The position numbers and the translations under genes were made by a program. From Roseomonas mucosa (GTDB lineage Bacteria > Pseudomonadota > Alphaproteobacteria > Acetobacterales > Acetobacteraceae), in the NCBI GenBank assembly GCA_945878375.1, contig CAMDWG010000002.1, forward strand, positions 124,001 to 188,000: a stretch of DNA of 64,000 nt. Reading direction: 5' to 3'. Below are positions 43,916 through 52,530 of the stretch, piece after piece; the stretch's first letter is position 1, and each line of letters starts with the position of its first letter. Below the pieces are notes generated by a model. It had not been told where the DNA came from and did not search any database. It saw only the letters and a program-made list of their open reading frames with translations.

Positions 43916-45175
43916 TTAGTCGTGCTCCGCCATTTGGCCGGCGGCGACGCGCTCGATCAGCTCGAGCTGGCGCGGCAGGCAGATACTGTACAGGTCGTGC
44001 CGCGCGATGATGGCCTGGCGCCCGCCCTCCGCCAGATGCGCGTGGACGTCGGGTTCGGTCACCACGCCGAGCACCGCGGCTGCGATCGCGGCGGGGTCGG
44101 CGAAGGGCACCAGCAGCCCACCCTCGCCAGGGACGATCGCCTCCCTGACCGGCGGCGTGTCGGCGGCGACCACCACCGCGCCGCAGGCCATCGCTTCCAG
44201 CATCGAACGGGACAGCGTGGCGGGGTGGGACAGGTGGAGATGCGCGGCGGTCACGCGGAACAGCGCATGCAGCGCATCCTGCGGCAGCGCGCCGGTGAGG
44301 TGGAGGCGCGAGAGGTCGAGGTTGCCAGGCTTCGGGACATCCTCGCCGCCGACCACCACCGCCTGCAGATCGGGCCGCGCCCGCTGTATCAGCGCCAGCG
44401 CGCCGAGGAAGGCGCCGAGGCCGCGCTGCGGGTCCCGCGTGGGGACGACGAAGGAGATTACCGGATCGCCCTTTCGGAATTCCGGCCCGGCCGGGGTGCG
44501 GAAGGGCAGGCCCATGCGCGGGGCGCAGCGCGCGGTGTCGATGCCGTCCGGGATGGTGGTGATGCGGCGCCGCGCCCAATCGGGGTAGAGCCCGCGCTGC
44601 CATTCGGTGGGCGCGAAGCCCCAATCGGCGGATTGCAGCGCCAGAAGCTGGGCGGCGTTGCCGGTCCTGATCCGCGCCAGGGCATCGACGCCGGGCGCCG
44701 GCCCGTCGCCGGCCGCGTGGGGGTCCTCGAAGCCTTCGCAGAATTGCAGCACGCGCGCCCGCGGGAAGACATCCTTCACATACAGCGCTTCGCCCGAGCC
44801 CGCCGGGCAGATGACGATGTCAGGCGCGAGCCCTTCCTTGTCGCGCGCCTCGATCAGCCGGGTGGCCACGGCCTGGCCGCGCCGCACCGCCGCATCCATC
44901 GGCTTCAGATAGGTGTGGGTCTGGTCGGGCGTCGCGCGCGGCGGGCCGTGATGCAGATGCTGGCGCACCCCCGGCAGGCGCGGCGCATCGGCTTCCCCCA
45001 TCGAGACCACCTGTACCCCCACACGTTCCGCCAGCGCCGGGGCCAGGTGCTGGAACCGGTCCGGAAAGCGGCTGTGCAGGACCAGCGCGCGCAGCGGCCG
45101 GCGGGGCTGGAAGGCGGGCAGGGGGGATCCGGGTGTCACGGGGGCGAAGCTGCGGGCGGCGGCGTGGCGGGTCAA
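43916..45175 (-). CDS. GT4-type glycosyltransferase
   Basis: About 419 residues in a GT-B fold. The N-terminal half shows LRALVLHSRFPDRFQHLAPAL, and the C-terminal half has GDPVISFVVPTRDPQRG, HLTGALPQDALHALF and the donor-binding SRSMLEAMACGAVVVAAD. Sugar and acceptor are unknown. The preferred start is TTG 45175, with AGGTGG upstream (MTRHAAARSF); GTG 45139 is an alternative. The ORF track runs to 45559 into the divergent dehydratase gene, which cannot be real. Confidence 0.85.
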   Translation of the reverse strand: MTRHAAARSFAPVTPGSPLPAFQPRRPLRALVLHSRFPDRFQHLAPALAERVGVQVVSMGEADAPRLPGVRQHLHHGPPRATPDQTHTYLKPMDAAVRRGQAVATRLIEARDKEGLAPDIVICPAGSGEALYVKDVFPRARVLQFCEGFEDPHAAGDGPAPGVDALARIRTGNAAQLLALQSADWGFAPTEWQRGLYPDWARRRITTIPDGIDTARCAPRMGLPFRTPAGPEFRKGDPVISFVVPTRDPQRGLGAFLGALALIQRARPDLQAVVVGGEDVPKPGNLDLSRLHLTGALPQDALHALFRVTAAHLHLSHPATLSRSMLEAMACGAVVVAADTPPVREAIVPGEGGLLVPFADPAAIAAAVLGVVTEPDVHAHLAEGGRQAIIARHDLYSICLPRQLELIERVAAGQMAEHD

Positions 45176-45251
45176 GCGGCGGCCACCTCTGGCCCGGCGG
45201 GCGCCGGGGTGGCAGGCTCCGCGCCCTTCGACACAGGGGGAGGAAGGCCGC

Positions 45252-46997
45252 ATGGCCCGCAAGACGCCCGAGACGCCCAAGAAACCAGAGCAACTCCGCA
45301 GCCATCGCTGGTTCGGCGTGGACGACCTCCGCGCCTTCGGCCACCGCTCCCGCATGTTGCAGATGGGCTTCTCCGAGGCCGATTTCCGCGGCAAGCCGGT
45401 GATCGGCATCGTCAACACCTGGTCCGAGCTGTCGCCCTGCCATTTCCACTTCCGTACGCGGGCGGAAGAAGTGAAGCGTGGCGTCTGGCAGGCGGGGGGC
45501 TTCCCGGTGGAGCTGCCGGCGCATCCGGTGACCGAGCAGTACATGAAGCCGTCCAGCATGCTCTATCGCAACCTGCTGGCGTTGGAGACGGAGGAGCTGG
45601 CGCGCAGCCAGCCCTGCGACGGTCTGGTGCTGCTCGGCGGTTGCGACAAGACGCCGCCGGGGCTGACCATGGGCGCGCTCTCGGCCGGGCTGCCCTTCGT
45701 CTTCGTCCCCGCCGGGCCGATGCTGCGCGGCAATTGGCGGGGCAAGACGCTGGGCTCGGGCTCCGATGCCTGGAAATACCATGCGGAGTTGCGCGCGGGG
45801 ACCATCACCCAGGCCCAGTGGAAGGACATGGAAGCCGGCATGGCGCGCAGCTTCGGCACCTGCATGACGGCGGGGACGGCGGCGACGATGATGCTGGCGG
45901 TAGAGGCGATGGGGCTGTCGCTGCCCGGCGCGTCCTCCATCCCGGCAGCCGATGCCAATCATCCGCGCATGGCGACCGATGCCGGGCGGCGGATCGTGGA
46001 GATGGTGTGGGAGGATCTGACACCGGCTTCGATGCTGACCCAGGGCAGCATCGACAATGCGGTGGCGGCGACGATGGCCTTCGGCGGTTCGACCAACGCC
46101 ATCATCCACATCATCGCCATGGCGCGCCGCGCCGGGCTGCAACTGGACCTGGAACGCTTCGACGCCATCAGCCGCCGCGTGCCGCTGATCGCGAATCTGC
46201 GCCCCAACGGTGAGGCGCATCTGATGGAGGATTTCCACTATGCAGGCGGATCGCGCGCCTTCCTCAAGCGTCTCGCGCCGCATCTGGATCTCTCGGCGCG
46301 GACGGTGACGGGCCGCACGATGGGTGAGGAGATCGCGGATGCCGAGGTCTTCGACGACGACGTGATCCGCCCGCTCGACAAGCCCTTGCAGGCCGAAGGC
46401 GGGGTCGCGGTGCTGAAGGGATCGCTGGCGCCGAAGGGGGCGGTGATCAAGACCAGCGCGGCCGATCCGCGGCTGCTGACGCATACCGGCAAGGCGGTGG
46501 TGTTCGAGAACTACGCTGACCTCAAGAAGCGGCTGGACGATCCGGCGCTGGAGGTCACGGCGGACAGCGTGCTGGTGCTGAAATCCTCGGGTCCGCAGGG
46601 CGGGCCGGGCATGCCGGAATGGGGCATGATGCCGATCCCCAAGAAGCTGCTGGAGCAGGGCGTGCGCGACATGGTGCGGTTGAGCGATTCGCGCATGTCC
46701 GGCACCAGCTACGGCACCTGCGTGCTGCATGTGGCGCCGGAAAGCCATGTCGGCGGGCCGCTGGCCTTCGTGCGGAATGGCGACCTGATCCGGCTGGATG
46801 TGCCGAACCGCAAGCTCGACCTGCTGGTGGACGAAGCCGAGATGGAGCGCCGCCGCGCGGCCTGGACGCCGCCAGTCCGCCGCTACGAACGCGGCTGGAC
46901 GTCGATGTATCTGGACCAGGTGACGCAGGCCGATGAGGGCTGCGACCTGAAGTTCCTGGAGGCCGGCGCCGCGACCCCGGAGCCCGACATCTACTGA
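45252..46997 (+). CDS. IlvD/Edd family sugar-acid dehydratase
   Basis: Fe-S dependent dehydratase of 581 residues. The cluster cysteines are in LGGCDKTPPG and SFGTCMTAGT, and the C-terminal SDSRMSGTSYG belongs to the IlvD/Edd family. The length and N-terminal RSHRWFGVDDLRAFGHRSR match the L-arabonate/xylonate-type branch more than branched-chain IlvD. It likely converts an aldonic acid to its 2-keto-3-deoxy form. It precedes a trehalose synthase gene, from which it is separated by a strong hairpin (47019-47042). Confidence 0.92.
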   Translation: MARKTPETPKKPEQLRSHRWFGVDDLRAFGHRSRMLQMGFSEADFRGKPVIGIVNTWSELSPCHFHFRTRAEEVKRGVWQAGGFPVELPAHPVTEQYMKPSSMLYRNLLALETEELARSQPCDGLVLLGGCDKTPPGLTMGALSAGLPFVFVPAGPMLRGNWRGKTLGSGSDAWKYHAELRAGTITQAQWKDMEAGMARSFGTCMTAGTAATMMLAVEAMGLSLPGASSIPAADANHPRMATDAGRRIVEMVWEDLTPASMLTQGSIDNAVAATMAFGGSTNAIIHIIAMARRAGLQLDLERFDAISRRVPLIANLRPNGEAHLMEDFHYAGGSRAFLKRLAPHLDLSARTVTGRTMGEEIADAEVFDDDVIRPLDKPLQAEGGVAVLKGSLAPKGAVIKTSAADPRLLTHTGKAVVFENYADLKKRLDDPALEVTADSVLVLKSSGPQGGPGMPEWGMMPIPKKLLEQGVRDMVRLSDSRMSGTSYGTCVLHVAPESHVGGPLAFVRNGDLIRLDVPNRKLDLLVDEAEMERRRAAWTPPVRRYERGWTSMYLDQVTQADEGCDLKFLEAGAATPEPDIY

Positions 46998-47018
46998 CCC
47001 GCCCAGCCTGACGCGGAA

Positions 47019-47042
47019 GGGGCACCGCCGGAACGGTGCCCC
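47019..47042 (+). terminator. 9-base-pair hairpin after the dehydratase gene
   Basis: GGGGCACCG-CCGGAA-CGGTGCCCC is a perfect stem with a six-base loop, beginning 22 bases after the stop codon. There is no T tract, so it may terminate weakly or protect the 3' end of the mRNA. It ends just before the ATG at 47044, which argues that the next gene really starts at 47083. Confidence 0.55.
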
Positions 47043-47082
47043 CATGCCGGCGTTGCCGTCCCGCGAAAAGGCGGGGGGCGGC

Positions 47083-50000
47083 ATGGCACGGCGCGAAGCG
47101 GATCGGACAGCGCGAGAGCCGCTGTGGTGGCGCGACGCGGTCATCTACCAGCTGCACCCAAAATCCTTCATGGACAGCAACGATGACGGCATCGGCGATT
47201 TCGCCGGGCTGATCGCACGGCTGGACCATGTGGCCGGGCTCGGCGTGGACGCGATCTGGCTGCTGCCCTTCTATCCCTCTCCGCTCAGGGACGATGGCTA
47301 CGACATCGCGGACTACACCGGTGTGCATCCGGATTACGGGCGGCTGTCCGATGTCCGGCGCTTCGTGGATGCCGCGCATGCGCGCGGGCTGAAGGTGATC
47401 ACGGAACTCGTCATCAACCACACCTCCGCCGAGCATCCCTGGTTCCAGCGCGCCCGCCGCGCCCCGCCCGGATCGCGGGCGCGGGAGATGTATGTCTGGT
47501 CCGACGACGACAAGCGCTATGCCGGCACGCGGGTGATCTTCTGCGACACGGAAGCGTCGAACTGGTGCTGGGACCCGGTGGCGAAGGCCTATTACTGGCA
47601 CCGCTTCTACAGCCACCAGCCCGACCTGAACTTCGACAATCCGCGCGTGCTGGCCGCCGTGCTGCGCGTGATGCGGTTCTGGCTGGCGCTCGGCGTGGAC
47701 GGGCTGCGGCTGGATGCCGTGCCCTATCTCGTGGAACGCGAAGGCACGGGTAACGAAAACCTGCCCGAGACCCACGCCATCCTGAAGCGCATCCGCGCCG
47801 AGCTCGACGCCCGCTACCCCAACCGCCTGCTGCTGGCCGAGGCGAATATGTGGCCCGAGGACGTCCAGCAGTATTTCGGCCAGAGCGACGAATGCCACAT
47901 GTGCTTCCACTTCCCCCTGATGCCGCGCATGTACATGGCCGTTGCGCAGGAGGATCGCTTCCCCGTCACCGACATCCTCCGCCAGACGCCCGCCATCCCG
48001 GATGGCTGCCAATGGGCCGTCTTCCTCCGCAACCATGACGAGCTGACGCTCGAGATGGTGACGGATGCCGAACGCGATGCGCTTTGGCAGGTCTATGCGG
48101 CCGATCGGCGGGCGCGGATCAACCTCGGCATCCGGCGACGCCTCGCGCCGCTGATGGAACGCGACCGGCGGCGGATCGAGCTGATGAAGGGCCTGCTGCT
48201 GTCGATGCCGGGCACGCCAGTGATCTATTACGGCGACGAGATCGGCATGGGCGACAATGTCTATCTGCGTGACCGCGACGGGGTGCGGACGCCGATGCAA
48301 TGGTCGCCGGACCGCAATGGCGGCTTTTCCCGCGCCGATCCGGCGGCGCTGGTGCTGCCGCCGATCCAGGACCCGCTCTACGGCTTCCAGGCGGTCAATG
48401 TGGAAAGCCAGCTGCGCGACCCGTCGAGCCTGCTGAACTGGACGCGGCGGATGCTCGCGGTCCGCAAGCGCAGCCGCGCCTTCGGACGCGGCGCGATGCG
48501 GCTTCTGTATCCCGGCAACCGCAAGGTCCTGGCCTATCTGCGGGAGCGGGAGGAGGAGATCGTGCTGTGCGTCTTCAACCTGTCCCGCGCGGCGCAGGCG
48601 GTGGAACTGGAGCTGGCGGAGCTGGCCGGGCGCGTGCCGGTGGAGATGCTGGGCGGCACGCCGTTCCCCCCCATCGGCGCGCTGCCCTATGTGCTGACCC
48701 TGCCGCCCTATGGCTTCCATTGGTTCCTGCTGGCCCCCCAGGGCGCCGCGCTGCCGCCCTGGCATGTCGCGCCGCCCGAGCCGCTGCCGGAACTCCGCAC
48801 CCTGGTCGCCCGCGCCGGCGCGGCCTGGCTGACGCCCGATGCCGCCCATGTGCTGGAACGCGAAATCCTGCCCGCCTGGCTGAAGCGCCGCCGCTGGTTC
48901 GCCCAGAAGCAGCAGGCGCCGCGCAGCGCGAAGCTCGCCTATGCCGTCCCGCTGTCCGAGGCCGACGGCCTGCTGCTGGCGGAGGTCGAGACACCGGGCG
49001 AGGCGCGCTGGCTGCTGCCGCTCGCGCAGGTCGCGGAGGCGGAGGCCGCGAAGCCCGCCGGCCAGCTGGCCCTGGCGCGGCTCCGCCAGGGGGCGCGGAT
49101 CGGGCTGCTGACCGATGCCTGCGCGACCGATGCCTTCCCCCGCGCCGTGCTCGCCGCGTTGCGGGCGGGGCGGCGGGTGATGACAGCGGCGGGCGAGATC
49201 CGCTTCCAGCCCAAACCAGGCCTCGCCGCGCTGCACCTGCCGGAGATGCCGGAGATCCGCCGGATCGGGGCCGAGCAATCCAACACCTCCCTCGTGATCG
49301 GGGATGCGGCGGTGCTGAAGCTGCTCCGCCGCATCCAGCCCGGCCTACACCCGGAGGCCGAGATGGCGCGGCACCTGACGGAAGCCGGCTATGCCGGCAC
49401 GCCGGCGCTGCTGGGAGAGGTGGTGCGCTGCGCGCCGGATGGCACGCCGCATACGCTGATGCTGCTGCATGCCTATGCGCCCAACCAGGGCGATGCCTGG
49501 GCCTGGACTCTGGATTGGCTGGCGCGCACGGTGGATGAGGCCGCGCTGACCGAGGCCGAGCCGGACGCGCCGCTGGAAGGCTACATGCCGCTGGCGGAGG
49601 CGATGGGGCGGCGGCTCGCGCAGCTGCATCTGGTCCTCGGGCGGCCCTCCGCCGATCCGGCTTTGGCGCCGGAGGTCGCCGATGCCGCCATGGCCGGGCG
49701 CTGGGCGGGGGATGTGGCGGCGGAGGTTGCGCGCGCGCTGGATATCCTGGACCGGCCCGGCGCCGCGCTGTCGGCCGCCGAACGGGCGTTGGCACAGGGG
49801 CTGCTGGCGCGTCGGGCGGCGCTGCTGGACGCGATCCGCGCGGCGGCACCGGGCCTCGCGGGGCTGGCCGCCACGCGCATCCATGGCGATTTCCACCTGG
49901 GCCAGGTGCTGGTCGCGACCGGCGATGCGGTGATCCTGGATTTCGAGGGCGAGCCGGATCGCCCGCTGGCGGCGCGGCGGGCCAAGGCCAGCGCCTGGCG

Positions 50001-50361
50001 CGATGTGGCCGGGCTGATCCGCAGCCTCGACTACGCCGCCGCCATCGCGGCGGCGACGGAGGAGAGCGGCACGGCGACCGCCGCGCCCACCGGGCGGCGG
50101 GCGCAGCTGATCGCGCAATGGCGGCAGGCGGCGGGGCGGGCCGTGCTGCACGCCTATCGCGCCACCTGGCAGGCCGAGGCGGGCGCGCCGCCCGCTGAGG
50201 CCCTGGCGCTGGAGCTGTTCCAGCTGGAGAAGGCGGCTTACGAACTGGCCTATGAGGCGAATAACCGCCCGGCCTGGCTCGGCGTGCCGCTGCGCGGGCT
50301 GGCCGCCCTGGTGGAGAGGCTGCTGGGGCCGATGCAACCGAGGCCCGACGATTCACGTTGA
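47083..50361 (+). CDS. treS: Trehalose synthase (TreS) fused to maltokinase
   Basis: The 1092-residue protein has two parts. The N-terminal 560 residues are a GH13 alpha-amylase barrel (YQLHPKSFMDSNDDGIGDF, DGLRLDAVPYL, LLLAEANMW, LRNHDELTLEM, with the Asp, Glu and Asp catalytic residues) that isomerises maltose and trehalose. The C-terminal part is the maltokinase type found fused to TreS, with the phosphotransferase-like HGDFHLGQV and VILDFEGEP motifs that phosphorylate maltose. In other bacteria the product feeds GlgE, which is absent here. The start is ATG 47083 after a G-run; the 47044 start would sit in a hairpin. Its stop codon lies inside a palindrome at 50352. Confidence 0.95.
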   Translation: MARREADRTAREPLWWRDAVIYQLHPKSFMDSNDDGIGDFAGLIARLDHVAGLGVDAIWLLPFYPSPLRDDGYDIADYTGVHPDYGRLSDVRRFVDAAHARGLKVITELVINHTSAEHPWFQRARRAPPGSRAREMYVWSDDDKRYAGTRVIFCDTEASNWCWDPVAKAYYWHRFYSHQPDLNFDNPRVLAAVLRVMRFWLALGVDGLRLDAVPYLVEREGTGNENLPETHAILKRIRAELDARYPNRLLLAEANMWPEDVQQYFGQSDECHMCFHFPLMPRMYMAVAQEDRFPVTDILRQTPAIPDGCQWAVFLRNHDELTLEMVTDAERDALWQVYAADRRARINLGIRRRLAPLMERDRRRIELMKGLLLSMPGTPVIYYGDEIGMGDNVYLRDRDGVRTPMQWSPDRNGGFSRADPAALVLPPIQDPLYGFQAVNVESQLRDPSSLLNWTRRMLAVRKRSRAFGRGAMRLLYPGNRKVLAYLREREEEIVLCVFNLSRAAQAVELELAELAGRVPVEMLGGTPFPPIGALPYVLTLPPYGFHWFLLAPQGAALPPWHVAPPEPLPELRTLVARAGAAWLTPDAAHVLEREILPAWLKRRRWFAQKQQAPRSAKLAYAVPLSEADGLLLAEVETPGEARWLLPLAQVAEAEAAKPAGQLALARLRQGARIGLLTDACATDAFPRAVLAALRAGRRVMTAAGEIRFQPKPGLAALHLPEMPEIRRIGAEQSNTSLVIGDAAVLKLLRRIQPGLHPEAEMARHLTEAGYAGTPALLGEVVRCAPDGTPHTLMLLHAYAPNQGDAWAWTLDWLARTVDEAALTEAEPDAPLEGYMPLAEAMGRRLAQLHLVLGRPSADPALAPEVADAAMAGRWAGDVAAEVARALDILDRPGAALSAAERALAQGLLARRAALLDAIRAAAPGLAGLAATRIHGDFHLGQVLVATGDAVILDFEGEPDRPLAARRAKASAWRDVAGLIRSLDYAAAIAAATEESGTATAAPTGRRAQLIAQWRQAAGRAVLHAYRATWQAEAGAPPAEALALELFQLEKAAYELAYEANNRPAWLGVPLRGLAALVERLLGPMQPRPDDSR

Positions 50362-50367
50362 CGTGAA
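50352..50367 (+). promoter_or_regulatory. Perfect inverted repeat, candidate operator upstream of the SGNH/RTX gene
   Basis: TTCACGT-TG-ACGTGAA overlaps the treS stop codon. A second palindrome TGACGTCA is at 50387-50394 and shares the ACGTGA core. TTGACG at 50358-50363 could be a -35 box with a weak -10 near 50380. The site lies about 220 bases upstream of the next gene in an unusually A/T-rich patch, so it probably serves that gene. Confidence 0.5.
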
Positions 50368-50590
50368 TATCGTATACACTTAGACGTGACGTCATCCCGA
50401 GCTCCTTGCCCCAGCGGCGAGGCGGCCGGGCCGGCGTCGCGTTTCCCAGAATGGGGCCGGGCCGGGCCAGACACGAGCACCGAGGAGCCATGGCCGGCGG
50501 GGCCTGACCGCCGGATGCCCCGACGCGTGCCACGCCTGACCCGATCCGGAGCGGCGTCCCTGACCACCAAGAGGCCAGGGAGCCCCTCAG

Positions 50591-52432
50591 ATGAATCTCA
50601 ACATCCTCGTCCGCGGCCAGTCGAATGCGATCCTCGCGATGGAGAGCAATGGCTGGGCCGGGTCCGGCGCGCTGGTGCAGGAAGTCAATCGCCTGCTCGG
50701 CTTCGACGGCACCAATGACAGCGTGTCCCTGATCTATGAACGCTACGACGAGAGCCAGGCGACGGCCTTCGGCGGCACCGCCTTCATCGGCGACTGGGTG
50801 TCACAGGATGGCGGCGGCTGGCGCAACGGGCTGGAATCGTCGCTGCTGAACAAGGTCGAGGGCCTGCCCGCCAACCAGAAGGACGACCCGACCGCGACGC
50901 TTTGGTTCCACAGCGAATATGACAGCGCGAACGGGTCGCTGACGGCCGATGAATGGGTCTCCGCCGTGCGCTTCGATGCGGCGCAGGTGCGGGCGGCGCT
51001 GGGGCAGGGGGCGGATAGCACGCCTTATCTGTTCGTGTCGGCGATGCCCTATTGGGGCACGGATTCCGGCCATAACGCGATCCGCGAGGGGATGGAGCGG
51101 CTGGCCGCCGATGGCGGCTTCAACGCCGCGATCGCGGCGCGGACGCTCGATACCGATATCGACAACGACAATTACGACGGCAATGACGGCACGCGGGAAT
51201 ATGGCGGCTCGCACATGGATCCCGAGGACGGGATGCAGACGCTGCTGCGCTCCGCCCGGGCGATCGCGGAGTCCTTCGCCGACTATGCCCGCCCTGGCTC
51301 CCCGGTGGCCGAGGCCGGCGGCAACATCGCCGATGCGGGGCCGCAGGTGGTGCGTGCGGCGTTGGCCGGCGGCAACCAGGTGCTGGTCGATGTCGCGCAT
51401 GACGGCGCGGCGGGTTTCGCGGCGTTGGATGGCGATGCGGCAGACGGCGTCGGCTGGTCCGTGCGCGGCAATGGCAGCGAGGTGTCGGGCACGGGTGTCG
51501 AGGTGGTGGATGCCGACACGCTGCTGGTGAGCTTCGATGGCGCCATCCCCGCGGATGGCGCGCTGCATTACGGCTGGGGCTATGGCCGGCTTGGCGGCGC
51601 CGACGGCACGGGAAGGGGCAATGCGGTCTATGATGACCAGGGCCTGCCGATCTGGGTGCAGGCGAGCGGGCTCAAGATCGGGACGAGCGTGACGCCGCTG
51701 GAGGATGGCGGCAGCGCCCCGCCACCGCCGCCGGTGCCCGAGCCGGAACCCGTCCCCGTGCCGACGCCAACCCCCACACCCACCCCGACTCCGACCCCGA
51801 CCCCGACGCCGGAGCCCACGCCCGTCCCAACCCCCACGCCACCGCCGGCCGCCGGGCTCGACCTGACCGGCACCGCCGGGCGGGACAGGCTGGTGGGCTC
51901 GGACCTGGCCGACAGGCTCGATGGCGGCGCCGGGAACGATCGCCTCTCGGGCGGGGCGGGCGATGACGTCCTGCTCGGCGGGGATGGCCGTGACCAACTG
52001 CGCGGTGGCGCGGGCGACGACCAGCTTGAGGGCGGCGCCGGCCGCGACCGGCTCTATGGCGGCACAGGCGACGATTGGCTGAAGGGCGGCGATGGCCGCG
52101 ACACACTGCTGGGCGACGCGGGCTCCGACGACCTTCAGGGCGGCGCGGGCAATGATGTGCTCCGCGGCGGGGCCGACCATGACGGGCTGACCGGCGGCGC
52201 GGGGCGCGACAGCTTCGTCTTCGCGCGCGGCGACGGGGCGGATTGGATCGTGGATTTCGAGGCGGGCGTTGAGACGCTGCGGCTCGAAGGCATTACCGCA
52301 GGAGAGGTCACCCAGACCTTGCGGAGCTACTGGGACTACGAAGGCCTGGAGCTGACCTTCGGCGATGGCGACCAGATCTACCTCCAGGGCGTCACGGCGC
52401 CGCTGGCGGATCGCGACCTCGTCTTCGGCTGA
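50591..52432 (+). CDS. SGNH-hydrolase/RTX repeat protein
   Basis: The 613-residue protein starts directly with a GQSN block ([13 protein letters not shown], nucleophile Ser about residue 11), as in SGNH carbohydrate esterases of the sialate O-acetylesterase type, and a candidate catalytic His with an Asp in [10 protein letters not shown] (about 208-210). A middle beta-rich domain follows (about 240-370), then a Pro/Thr/Glu linker made of PT repeats (380-420) and RTX nonapeptides GGxGxDxL (about 425-545) with a C-terminal region ending RDLVFG. There is no signal peptide, so type I export is expected. It likely deacylates a polysaccharide outside the cell. Confidence 0.83.
   Translation: MNLNILVRGQSNAILAMESNGWAGSGALVQEVNRLLGFDGTNDSVSLIYERYDESQATAFGGTAFIGDWVSQDGGGWRNGLESSLLNKVEGLPANQKDDPTATLWFHSEYDSANGSLTADEWVSAVRFDAAQVRAALGQGADSTPYLFVSAMPYWGTDSGHNAIREGMERLAADGGFNAAIAARTLDTDIDNDNYDGNDGTREYGGSHMDPEDGMQTLLRSARAIAESFADYARPGSPVAEAGGNIADAGPQVVRAALAGGNQVLVDVAHDGAAGFAALDGDAADGVGWSVRGNGSEVSGTGVEVVDADTLLVSFDGAIPADGALHYGWGYGRLGGADGTGRGNAVYDDQGLPIWVQASGLKIGTSVTPLEDGGSAPPPPPVPEPEPVPVPTPTPTPTPTPTPTPTPEPTPVPTPTPPPAAGLDLTGTAGRDRLVGSDLADRLDGGAGNDRLSGGAGDDVLLGGDGRDQLRGGAGDDQLEGGAGRDRLYGGTGDDWLKGGDGRDTLLGDAGSDDLQGGAGNDVLRGGADHDGLTGGAGRDSFVFARGDGADWIVDFEAGVETLRLEGITAGEVTQTLRSYWDYEGLELTFGDGDQIYLQGVTAPLADRDLVFG
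51750..51845 (+). repeat. Pro/Thr-encoding simple repeat (linker of the SGNH/RTX protein)
   Basis: The DNA consists of C-rich triplet-pair repeats of the CCNACN type encoding PTPTPTP...PEPTPVPTP. It is the flexible linker between the enzymatic and RTX parts. The low-complexity tract may vary in length between strains. Confidence 0.85.
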
Positions 52433-52439
52433 CCGTGCC

Positions 52440-52467
52440 CCCCTCCCCTGCGGTTGCGGGGGAGGGG
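52440..52467 (+). terminator. 12-base-pair hairpin after the SGNH/RTX gene
   Basis: CCCCTCCCCTGC-GGTT-GCGGGGGAGGGG forms a 12-base-pair stem with one G-T pair, starting 8 bases after the stop codon. No T run follows. It probably terminates or bounds the transcript before xdhA. Confidence 0.55.
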
Positions 52468-52530
52468 AACCGGACCCCTCGCCGTCAGGCACCCCTAGCC
52501 CGCGCCGCTGGGTCTGCTTAACTCGCTGTC

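Noticed and set aside
44820-49278. Two minus-strand ORFs of 774 and 907 codons opposite the dehydratase and trehalose synthase genes
   Set aside because: Both mirror real plus-strand genes and show no recognisable fold or motif.
51700-52240. Repetitive DNA that might be a CRISPR or satellite array
   Set aside because: The repeats are codon-scale PT linkers and RTX nonapeptides in frame within one protein; there are no spacers of equal length between fixed direct repeats.
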